Assembly: GCF_026914185.1 (NCBI RefSeq)
Contig: NC_070565.1
Coordinates: 2,108,001 to 2,172,000, forward strand
Source of the DNA: Puccinia triticina
Lineage: Eukaryota > Basidiomycota > Pucciniomycetes > Pucciniales > Pucciniaceae
Length of the DNA stretch: 64,000 nt
Reading direction: 5' to 3'
Shown: positions 42,736 through 52,500 of the stretch, piece by piece
Position numbering within the stretch: the first letter of the stretch is position 1
How the letters are laid out: each line of letters starts with the position of its first letter
Position numbers and translations under genes: made by a program
The notes under the pieces: generated by a model
What the model saw: only the letters and a program-made list of their open reading frames with translations
Told to the model about the DNA's origin: nothing
Databases searched by the model: none

Positions 42736-43898
42736 CTAATGATGTTCAACGTCAAACCATAGCACCACTACGGCGGCTACGGATGCCCACCCGGTGGCAT
42801 GACCCAACATTACTCCAGCTGTGCCGGAAGCGATGAAACTCCCGAGCGGTCCTAGAATTGACTTCCAACTACTCTGTAAATGTTCAATTGCTGAAAATAT
42901 CAAATTGGGCCAAGAAAGAAGTGAGTGAACAGCTTGCTTTTCCAAATCGGGCGTGTTATTCACAGAATATCAATGTTGTGGGCAGCTCGCTTCCAATGCA
43001 GATGCCCCTCCAAAAAAATGAGTCGCGTTGTTCAAAGCGGGGCCTGATAGTGTTCAGCAAGTTTCACCAGGGATTTAGCGGTGAAAGGGATTTTGCTCGG
43101 CACTCCGTGAAGCATCATTGCATGTAACTGCGATTGATCAATGCTGGAATTGTCAAAGATAGATGGACAGACCAAAGCTCAGTTCGGGGCCTGCAGAAAA
43201 TCCAAGGCGAAATCAGCATAGGACAGCTCTGCACGTCAAGAAACACCTGGATACACGCTTACAATGGAGGTTACCATGCTCTTCCCCGCTCGAAACCGTT
43301 AGGCCTTGACGACTGGATCGTAGGGGTTGAAGTAGTAGTGGGGGCGTGGGGGGGGGGGGGGGGGGGGGGGGGGGGGTGGATGCACTATGTAATGTTGGAA
43401 TGGCTTGTGCAAACAAAAAACCACAAGCCCGGTACCATGCATCCTAGCATTTTTTTTTTTTTTTTTGAGATTGTAATCAAAAACACTTTGACAATGAAAA
43501 GGAAATCAGAACAAAAAGATTCCAAGAGAAACTAATAAACTGTGAACAAGTGTAAACCCAACCATTTGGTAGGGTAGGTATGAAGTGCAGTGAGACCACC
43601 CAGGGCGATGTAAGCCACCGGGACGCTATCCACGTTTCATAACCGGACTGTTTCAAAACCGACAATCTTGAGATGGTTTCCGGAGACAATTCCTGGAACC
43701 ATCGCGTATGAAACCACAAACCAAGTACAGCTTTCCCAACGCTTTGTAAGCCTGAAACATTTGACCACGGGGAGCTAGCCTTTCTTCCAGAGCCGTATGT
43801 AGTACAATACGACTAGAGCATGCCTTGAGGAAGCCCAGGCACGAGAAATTGCCAAGAAGATTTGTTGCCATATCAGGCCTGGGGGCCACTTGTTTCAT
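42736..43898 (-). pseudogene. Possible membrane-protein gene remnant (unrecognised)
   Basis: On the minus strand three protein-like pieces appear in order: an N-terminal frame at 43898-43740; WFVVSYAMVPGIVSGNHLKI and IALGGLTALHTYPTKW near 43730-43550 in two different frames; and a C-terminal piece, SWKSILGPLGSFIASGTAGV...VVLWFDVEHH, ending with TAG at 42736. The last part is strongly hydrophobic and glycine-rich, like a membrane segment. Frame changes and the 35-nt G run between them suggest a broken gene. No family is recognised, and a multi-exon working gene cannot be excluded. Confidence 0.35.
43342..43377 (+). repeat. Poly-G run (~35 nt)
   Basis: A nearly pure G run is followed by TGGATGC. 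Similar runs occur at ~27908, ~28201, ~38617 and ~48150 (G) and ~13160 (C). A T run follows at ~43449-43466. Confidence 0.9.
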
Positions 43899-44277
43899 TC
43901 TCTAAGCGGGATCCCTTGCCAATACTTCAGTGACAGAGGTGTCAGAGACCGCATGGTCACGTATCTATTTAATTTTCAGTCATCCCTCCCCCCTCCGCTT
44001 CTCATCCCTCATTGACATCAACATCAACATCGACATTGGAGACCTACATCCGCATACCTGAGCTGATCAGCGACACGCTTATTATCATCAGGTGAGCGTG
44101 TAGCAGCTTCAAGATGGTGTAAACCAGAGACTGAGCCCATACATATATAATGTAACTGACCATGAGCAGCGCGCTCCTATATCTTCAGACTTGCACTTTG
44201 GAAAACACCATTGTCTGATTGGTTGCCCCAATCAATCACTTCATACCAATTCAAATCACGTCGAACCCACTTCCACC

Positions 44278-44850
44278 ATGAATCTGCGCTCCATCGTCTG
44301 GATCCTTACGGTCGCTGTCATCCTACCTGGAAGTGCCCGCGCTGTTGACTGTTTGTGGAATCCTGAACACGTAGCTTTCAACACAAACAAGATACCATTC
44401 GGTGGGCGTGAGCAAAAGTGCGGTGCGCAGATCCTGGATGCAAACGGGAAGAATACCGAATGTGAAATGATAGTCCCCAAGCATGTCTGTCGTTGTACGA
44501 CATGCGATAAATACTTCATCATCAACGCCGGAAGAAACCCACGATGTGGACATTTCAACAAGATGCCTTACGACGGAGTAGTAATAACACAACGTCACCG
44601 ATCCAAAAAAGGTCCTCAATCCACAAGCGGGCGTGGATCCAAACACAGTCCCGAATCCACAAGTGGGCGTGGATCCAAAAGAGGTCCCGAATCCACAAGT
44701 GGGCGTGGATCCAAAAGAGGTCCCAAATCCACAAGCGAGCGCGGATCCAAAGAAGGTCACAAATCCACAAGCAGGCACAGATACAAAAGTACTCCTGAGA
44801 CACTCCCTTTGTTTGAAGATGGGGTTCCACCAAACACCCCTCCAGAATAG
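44278..44850 (+). CDS. Secreted protein with basic 12-residue tandem repeats, candidate effector (190 aa)
   Basis: The ATG at 44278 (context CCACCATGA) is preferred over an upstream in-frame ATG because it starts a textbook signal peptide, MNLRSIVWILTVAVILPGSARA. A ~75-residue globular part follows, with seven cysteines, including CRCTTCDKYFIINAGRNPRC, which resembles a small metal-binding or disulfide-linked fold. From 44620 to 44799 come five copies of a 12-residue (36-bp) unit of the type STSGRGSKRGPE, strongly basic. The end, LPLFEDGVPPNTPPE, is acidic/proline-rich. Single exon, no stop. Repeat-bearing secreted proteins are common among rust and smut effectors; the function here is unknown. 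A long antisense frame over the repeat is its shadow. Confidence 0.65.
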   Translation: MNLRSIVWILTVAVILPGSARAVDCLWNPEHVAFNTNKIPFGGREQKCGAQILDANGKNTECEMIVPKHVCRCTTCDKYFIINAGRNPRCGHFNKMPYDGVVITQRHRSKKGPQSTSGRGSKHSPESTSGRGSKRGPESTSGRGSKRGPKSTSERGSKEGHKSTSRHRYKSTPETLPLFEDGVPPNTPPE

Positions 44851-45024
44851 ACACAATTTTACAGGGCCCTACCAGATTTTTATGAATGTTCTCACTACAA
44901 ACAATTATAATTTTGCCCAAAAATAGTTTTGGCTGAGTTTGGGGATTTGTTTTCTTTGGCTGAGTATACTCAGTTTAGCTCATTTTTTACTTCTGAGGCA
45001 TTTAGAAATAAAATGTATAATTTT

Positions 45025-45800
45025 GGGTCAGCCTTTATGCACACCAAGAAATGACCACATGCACACCATTTCTGGTGGGCATTGATGTGCACTCCAAAAA
45101 TTTTGTAGTGCAAATTAATGCACACCAAGAAAAGCTAAGTTGAGAAAACACTTGGAGTGCACAGCAGTGCACTCCAAAATATTTTGATGTACTACTTTTT
45201 TTCAACGGGAATTGGAAGCATCTCCTCCTGGACCTGTGAGAATCCATCCTTGTTGTTGTAGCCAAGATATTTTGCCACACATCAAAAGCCACAGTTTCTG
45301 TCTCCAGTTGGGTCAAAGATGTCCTTCTCCTCCACCAAAGATTGGAGATGTTCTGGGACCTGGGAGATATGATTAGACTGAAACAAAAAATTGGTAAGTG
45401 TGCTGTTGGCTTATAAACAGGTGTGAGCTACTGACCGTTTCAATCCTCTCATCCAATAGAGCTAAAAGTGCACCATTGTATATCTTCACCATATGACACC
45501 GCATTGTTATTGGCCAAGTCTTTATCACCACTAGATTGGTCAAGTTTTAAATAATGTAGGTCTTCTCCCTTTTCATCTTCTTTGCTGCTCAATTCCTCAC
45601 ACACTGTTTTGTTCATTTTGCAGATTCACTTTGATTTCTTTTCTGGCTGGCCTGTTTCTTTGGCCAATTGCTTCTTGACTGGTTTTGTTTTTTGCTTCTT
45701 CAATTTGGCTTCAACAATTTCATGGGCGGAAGGGTTTCTTCTGGTCATTGTTGATCTAGAATTTTCTTTTTTGAGTGGTGTGTGGCCTTTGGGATTTTTT
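45025..45800 (-). pseudogene. Truncated MULE with OTU-domain remnant (second family member)
   Basis: The left end GGGTCAGCCTTTATGCACAC matches the ends of the 24105-25197 element. On the minus strand, TRRNPSAHEIVEAKLKKQ (45755-45700) corresponds to TTRNPLGFEIIEAKLKHK of the fuller MULE at ~50460. Downstream at 45380-45190 the OTU start reads ISQVPEHLQ...DIFDPTGDRNCGF, then a stop, then CVAKYLGYNN. The catalytic GDGNC is changed to GDRNC and a TGA follows, so it is dead. Only the C-terminal third of the element remains. Confidence 0.7.
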
Positions 45801-45801
45801 T

Positions 45802-47098
45802 GGGTCGGGCTTTAGGCACACCAAAAAAATGACGGATGCACGCCAAAAAAGGTATGAACTCCGGACCACTCCAAGATTTTTGGAGTGGAGGATTGTTCAC
45901 TGGAGGACTTCCCGTCAAGTCTGGGAGCCTCCCAGATCTCAATTTACACACCCAGACTCTTAATTTTTGGTAGAAGGTAAAATGTTTTCCTAACCCTACA
46001 GCTCATGACTTTCATGTGCACTGATTGTTAATTAGGTAGAGGTCTTAATTTTGGAGTTAGAGGGGCATCTAGAGCTCTTTAAATGCCGACGGGAAGTCTT
46101 CCACTCCAAAACCAGCACCCATTTGGAGTGCCCAACCCGGCACTCCAGGCTGGTATGGAGTGAACACCCTTCCCCGCCAAAACCAGTCCCCCCTTGATGG
46201 CCAGTCTGCGCCGGCCATTGAGGGCAGTATGTACACTCGATGACCGGCACAGGCCGGCCATCAAGGGCAGTACACTTGATGACCGGCACAGGCGTCATCG
46301 AGCGGACACACCCCTCTCAATGACCGGCATAGACTGGTCATTGAGAGACACACTCCTCTCAATGACCGGCATAGACCAGTCATCAAGAGGATCCATCCCT
46401 CTTGATGAACGGTTTGTACCGGTCATCAAGAGGACACACCCTGCTTGATGACCGGCATAGACCGGTCATCAAGAGGATATACCCCTCTCAATGACTGGTC
46501 TGTGCCGGTCATTGAGAGGGATCTGTCCTTTTGATGAGCGGGATAGACCGGTAATCAAGAGGATACATCCCTCTCAATGACCGGTCAGTCCCGGTCATTG
46601 ATAGGGGCGTGTCCTCTTGATGACCGGCCTATCCCGTTCATCAAGAGGGATCTGTCCTCTTGATGACTGGGATCCTCTTGATGACCGGGATAGACCAGTC
46701 ATCAAGAGGGATGGATCCTCTCGATGACCGGCATAGACCAGTCATCAATAGGAGTGTGTCTCTCAATGACCGGTCTATGCCGGTCATCGAGAGGAGTGTG
46801 TCTCTCAATGACCGGTCTATGCCGGTCATTGAGAGGGGTGTTTCCGCTTGATGACCGGCCTGTGCCGGTCATCGAGTGTACTGCCCTCAATGGCCGGCCT
46901 GTGCCGGTCATCGAGTGTACTGCCCTCAATGGCCGGCCTGTGCCGGTCATCGAGTGTACTGCCCTTGATGGCCGGCCTGTGCCGGTCATTGAGTGTACAT
47001 GCGCCGGCCATCGAGGGGGGATGTTTTTGGCGTGGCAGGGTGTTCACTCCATACCAGCCTGGAGTGCCGGGTTGGGCACATTCTTTTGGCGTGCCTAA
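45802..47098. mobile_element. Left and middle part of another MULE-like element with palindromic cargo
   Basis: Left end GGGTCGGGCTTTAGGCACAC at 45802. A perfect ~42-bp inverted pair, beginning GTGCCCAACCCGGCACTCCA at ~46128, mirrors ~47039-47080. The palindromic array fills 46188-47015. The right end is cut at 47098 by the Harbinger-type end, so no target duplication can be checked. Confidence 0.65.
46188..47015. repeat. Palindromic ATGACCGG/CCGGTCAT array
   Basis: About twenty units such as CTCAATGACCGGTCTATGCC with mirrored arms. The right part has four near-identical units containing GATGGCCGGCCTGTGCCGG or CAATGGCCGGCCTGTGCCGG. Confidence 0.9.
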
Positions 47099-47310
47099 GA
47101 GCATCTCCACCACGGGCCCTATATTGGGGGACTATACCAAATTTAGTCACCTGGGCCCAGTTTAGTCCCTCCACCGGAGGGAGTAAAGGAGGTCCTAAAC
47201 GTGGAGAAACCCTTCCGGGCCTTATACCAGTCCCAGCTTTGAGACCATATAGCTCCCCAGATAGTCCCTCTCATCCACATATCACACAGAAAACCTTCTT
47301 GTGATACTGC
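47099..47310. mobile_element. Left end of a Harbinger-type (PIF) element
   Basis: GAGCATCTCCACCACGGGCC follows a TAA triplet (47096-47098), fitting Harbinger ends and their TWA target site. The nuclease remnant on the minus strand further right supports it. The matching right end was not found within the window. Confidence 0.45.
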
Positions 47311-48379
47311 AGGACCCTGGAAGGCCCCTATGGAACACAGTAACCTAAATTCCAAGATTTTCAAAAAATTCATACATTTTTGGAGCCCATTCATACACGT
47401 TTTGTGCGTAGGTGCAGAGCTTTTTCCAAAAAATTCATACAAATTTTGGGCGTACATTTTCTTTTACCAACCCTTATACCTTATTCTTTATTCATATATA
47501 TTTTAATATTATTTATATTTTATTTTTATTCATCCCTATCTTTATCTACTGTACGTTTTTTTTATCATTTTAATGAAGGAGGGAATATTGAAGTATGGAG
47601 AAATGAAGGATTGGCAAATGAACTATCAAGCTGACAAGCTCTCTTGGGCCGCTTCAATTGCATTCTACATACAGACTTACTTATGCATCTCCGGAGGTCT
47701 GTCAGACGATTGTAACAGATATCTCAATGACTGAAAGTTTTTTGGAGGCCTTCCAAATTTGGACTGACAAGGAGCTCTACAATGCCGTTGAAATGACGGC
47801 AAGTCGGCACATGAGGGCTGCATTTGAGAGCATCTACGATAACCTTGCCTGCACCTCAGAGGGAGATCCTCCTCAACTCTTTGTCGACAACCGTTTGCAT
47901 TATGGTCTCAGTCTGATGAGCCAATCTTGCCAGGATCGCATGGGTAATGATAGTTTTGACACCCAAATGACTATAACAGAATTCGCTAAACACCAGCATC
48001 CGTAATATTTAAGCCTTTGGTGACTGGGAATAAATGGTGCAGATGTGCTACTTTAAGATGCACAAAAATCCTGGAACTCGGCAAGGAAGTGTAGAAACCA
48101 GCCACAATTGGGATATGTGGTTGATACAGGAAGAGCTGGACTGATATAGGGGGGGGGGGGGGGGGTGCAAAAAAAACCCTGGAATCATATCCTCATTGAA
48201 TTCTCATACATTTTTGGTTACTACCCCCCTTGTCCCCCAAAAAATTTCATACAATTGGGGTGAGTACCTTATCCGCAAAATTTCCCATTCATACATCTGG
48301 GGTGCGTACATTTTTTGTTTTTTGACCAAAAATTCATACATTTTTGTTACTGTGTTCCATAGGGGCTTTCCTGGGTCCT
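47311..48379. mobile_element. hAT-like non-autonomous element, 1.07 kb, 8-bp duplication GATACTGC
   Basis: The left end AGGACCCTGGAAGGCCCCTA is matched in reverse by the right end AGGACCCAGGAAAGCCCCTA, with GATACTGC at 47303-47310 and 48380-48387. Inverted repeats run ~150 bp. The interior holds a 115-codon frame (47658-48005) of unknown nature and a poly-G run at ~48150; there is no transposase. Confidence 0.8.
47658..48005 (+). CDS. ORF of unknown function inside the hAT-like element
   Basis: 115 codons; it reads as a plausible globular protein (for example FLEAFQIWTDKELYNAVEMT and HMRAAFESIYDNL) without a recognised family. It may be a captured gene piece or the remains of an element-encoded protein. 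No intron is needed. Upstream, ~80 bp before the ATG, an open frame continues in another register, so it may be an exon of something larger. Confidence 0.3.
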   Translation: MHSTYRLTYASPEVCQTIVTDISMTESFLEAFQIWTDKELYNAVEMTASRHMRAAFESIYDNLACTSEGDPPQLFVDNRLHYGLSLMSQSCQDRMGNDSFDTQMTITEFAKHQHP

Positions 48380-48387
48380 GATACTGC

Positions 48388-48778
48388 ACTACCTTGCGTA
48401 CACAACCCCTGATATCTCCACCCCACACCTCAACCCAAATCAGCCACATGAATCTCTCTACCTGTACTTGGTCTCAATCACTGTTGTGTTTTCTCTCTAT
48501 CGCGCATGATCACTTTTTTTCTTTTGCTCTTGATCACTTGTTTTTCTTGTATCTAAAACTATTGCTCTCAATCACTAGTTTTTGGCCTTGATAAACCTCT
48601 ATTGACCTTGAAAACTCTCTATTAGCCTTGATAACTTGTCTTTCCTATCTTGATTGCTCTCAATCTCTCACTCAATCAATCACTCAATCAGTCAAATGGT
48701 GCAACCTGAGTTTGTTTTATTGCAAATTTTTTAGGATTAAAGCGAGAAAACTAGCTAAGGAGAAACAAAAAATGTGTG
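48388..48778. other. C/T-rich sequence of the Harbinger-type element, no gene
   Basis: Short repeats of CTTGATNACTTGT and TCTCAATCACT type. No supported coding frame. Confidence 0.35.
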
Positions 48779-49044
48779 CTAGAGTCTCTCATTGAATGAT
48801 AGTTTTTGATGAAATCGGCAAAGGAAATCGACGCGCAATCCAAGCATGCCTGGGAAGCCTTGGTCGGCACCTTCAGAGAGGAGTCGCTCCAAGTCGGCAG
48901 TTGTTGGGTGGTGAAGATATTCGGCCAAGTAGATAGCAACAATATTGTTGCAAAATCTGTCCATACACTCTTGAGACGTGGACTCCAAAAGCTGTAAGTA
49001 TTTGTCTTTGCAGTCGGCAGCGGCTCTTTTGCAAGCATTTGCAA
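48779..49044 (-). pseudogene. Harbinger-type nuclease gene, 3' part of the fragment (split by the MULE)
   Basis: On the minus strand ACKRAAADCKDKY...ESTSQECMDRFCNNIVAIY...EYLHHPTTADLERLLSE...GFPGML is the N-terminal region of plant/fungal Harbinger-type DDE nucleases (ESTxxECMxRFC, YLxxPTxxD, RGFPGMLG). It breaks exactly where the catalytic GSIDCMHW would begin, around 48840, and then runs to a stop. The 5' codons lie at 54433-54391, on the other side of the MULE-OTU element; joining the two sides across one copy of the 9-bp duplication restores the frame. The nuclease is dead by truncation as well as by insertion. Confidence 0.75.
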
Positions 49045-49504
49045 GGGGCATGCTAAATGCACCCCAAGCTTTTGCTTCATGTACACCAAAGAAATGGGGT
49101 ACCCAGTTGGGTACCCCAGTAAGCTTGGGGTACTGGTAAATACACCCCAGTTTGCATGGGGTATTCACCTGAGCAGAGACTCAATCTTGGGGTAAAACCT
49201 CTTATACCCCAAGTAAATTGGTGTGCACAGTGCGCGCACCTCAAAAGCAACTGCTGGTCAACAGATTTGCACCCCAATTCAAAAATTAATGGGGTGCATC
49301 CCCAAGCACACCAAGAACTTGGGGTGCATCTTGGGGTGTGATTGAATTTGTGGGGTAAATTAGGGAGAAAACCATGAGTGGTGTACAGGCTTTCATCGTA
49401 CTTGAAAAAGTTCAAGTTCTTGAGACAATTTTTATTTATTTATATATGCATGTATAGTCAGCAAGAAAAGAAAAATTAAACAACAAAAAAACAAGAAAAA
49501 AAAA

Positions 49505-52500
49505 TCAAGCACGGGCAAGGGACTTGCAGAAGAGAGCAAGGCCCGCCTGGATGTGAGTCAACCAGCTTTTGGCATTTTGTGAAGTCACCCGGGTTGCCAA
49601 GACGGGAGGGGGGATGGGTTTCACACCATCATTCCCTACCACATTGGCCAAAACCCAATGATTATCGTTGATGTGGAGTAGATAAATTGAGTCTGATTGG
49701 CCTGAGGGACCAATGCGTAACAGAAGGTAGGTGCGGCAATCTTTCAGAGAGAGGAAAATGATTGGACGTCCGTAAGTTTTGGCAAGTATCTGACCGTGAT
49801 CCAAGCTGGAAAGCCATTTGTTGGGCTTGATCCTTGTCGCCTCTTTTTCCACCTGAAGGTTTTGAACAATCCTTTTCATGGGTTCGTCGCCGCCCTGTAG
49901 TTTGGAGTAGACCGCTCGGTATTCCGTTGCTTCCTTGAGCATCTCCTTCCTGACACGGAACCACCCATCTTCTTGGTAACCAAGGGCTTTGGCCACACAG
50001 TGAAATCCACAATTCCCATCGCCAGCGGGATTGAAAATATCAAGAATGAACTCTTGGAGATGTACGGGAATCTGGGAAATGTAGTCAGGCTGATCAAAGC
50101 TCACATCAGTCATTTGCAGACATCAAAACATCAGACAAATGATAATGAAAAGCTTTACCTTCACAGACACTGTCACTCCTGCATTGGACACTTTGACAAT
50201 TTTGCCTTTAATGCTGTCACCTTTATCGCTGTCATTGTCATTGACTTCATCATCATCGTCGCCATCACTGCCATCGCTGGAGCCGGACTTGTTGCTGTAT
50301 TCAAGTGATTCTTCTTGTTTGGAAGATCCAATATCATCGCCGCCAGTTATCTTGACTCTTTTAGAATTTGTTTTTGTGGATGCCTTCAACGCTCGTTTCT
50401 TAGCCATGTGTTTGTGTTTTAGCTTAGCTTCAATAATCTCAAATCCCAAAGGATTTCTTGTCGTGGAAGTTGTAGATGGTTTCAATTGTTTCTTTGCAGA
50501 CGGACGACCTTTTGTGTTCTTTTTGATCTCGGGTGCTTGGATTGCAACGGTTGACAGCTCTGTTTATGAAGCTAAGGGTCAAAACCGTAAACTTTATATA
50601 TTATAATTAAGCTTTGAGGACCCTTGCACTATAACTGTGATGAAATAAAGCACTGATAATAAATAATATCAAGCTTGTTACGTGGTAATTTAGCCACTAC
50701 AAGGGTTTTCTCTCTTATGTAAGAGGCAGAGAACTTTATTATTAACAATATATAATTATTAATAACAGGGAGTTGAGGCGTAAAAAATAGCTGGTAAGAG
50801 CTTGATCTGATTGGCTGCTTGACAGAGGCTGTAGTCTTACTGCAACTATTTTTAAAGAATTTACGCTGAAAATTACTATATAAGGGATTTTGTTGAATTT
50901 AAAGTGTATATTCTAGTGATTTTGACGTGCTAGATAGGGTTTTATAAGGGGTACACTGCTCTAGTAGCAGGAGGAGAATATTCACGAGTAACTTACGGGT
51001 TATGGTGGGTGAATAATCTGGGGGATTAATTCCTGGGGCCTAATAGGCTCCTTTAAATATTGGAGGGGACCCTGTGCACGCTACACAGTCCCTTTTTTGG
51101 TTATGGGAATTAGCCACAGTTTGGCGTGTTAACTTCCTTGGCTGTGGGCAAAATATTTGTATTTGTGTTACTTAACTTCCCTTACTTTGAAACGTGACAT
51201 TTTATAACCAATTGTCACGTGTAAAAGCTACATGTGAAAAGTAATATAAATAATACACTGGATACTTCACACCCGTGCTCTCTTTTCACGGTGTACATGT
51301 AATATCTCTTCTAATATAATTTTATGTATTTTGTATTTATGTAATAATTTTTTATGTACTAGGTTTTATTTGCAGCGCTCTGTAGCGTGCTCTCTGGGCT
51401 ACTCCTTTTGTAGTAATGTACCTGAAGGAGTAGGAATAAAGGGTTCCTTCAAGTGGGTAACCCCTCTTAATTTATGATGAGGAAGCGGAATCTGTAATAA
51501 TATTTTAACATTTATTATTATTTTCTTAGTTATTGCAGTTTTTAGGATACTTGATGTATCTCTAAGGCTGACAACGGTGGTATGAGTTCCAGCCACAATT
51601 TTGTTGATTTGATTGATTAAATCAACGAGTTTGCTGGGCTGTTGGTGCGAGAGCAAAACCATAATTAACTTCATTTCTTCATCCAAATCGAGTTCAGGCG
51701 TGTCCGATTTCTGCATGGACACAAAGGTTTTGAACAAAACAGCTAATGAATGGGCTTCTTACGGAGGAAGAAGATGTGTACCATTATCTCTGGATTATAT
51801 TTCAGGTGCCACTGAAAGTGGAAATCTTTGGGAGCCAATGCATCCCCCCGTTCAAAATCTCAGCCATGATGTGCGGGCATGGACGTATGCCAAGTCCAAT
51901 CAATACTGTATGCAAGCACGGCTCGCTGAAATCAAAGTCTTTGAGACGGTCAAATTTCATCAGGCACTCCCTGAGTGCAAACGTTGAGATGTTTCCGAGG
52001 AGTGGGATGAAGCTCTTGGGAACGTTGACCAGCGTCTTGACCGTATCTTGACCAATCGACTCGTGAACCTGGTTGATTTGGGTGTCAACTGCCAAAGCTA
52101 AAGATTTGAAGACTGAGAGCAAGTCGCCTGTCAAATTCTTGATGAACGATTTCAGATAGGCATGGCCCAATTCGACTCAAGAGGTATTGAGGTTTTGCAG
52201 ATGGGGGTACTGACAAGCCCATGATATGATAAATTTCTCTTTGAGCGGAAGAATTGTTGATTCAATGTATTCTAGGACAGCGGGGCGAGATGAGAGGTGC
52301 TTCTTCAAAGCGTCCAATTGTTTGATATAGATTTCAGGAGTTTTGGCTTGGGTGACTTTGCCCCACATGGATCTGGTTTGGGTTTTTCCGGGGTCTTTTC
52401 CTTGGTCAATCAAGGCTTGGGTTTTTCTACAGGAGCCGGGAAGTGCTTCTTGCAATGTGTCGTGATGTTATTGTTAAGGTGCCAAGTACAGAGATTGGCT

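Noticed and set aside
44323..44856. 177-codon antisense gene over the secreted protein
   Set aside because: The tandem repeat keeps all frames open. The plus strand has the signal peptide and good start context.
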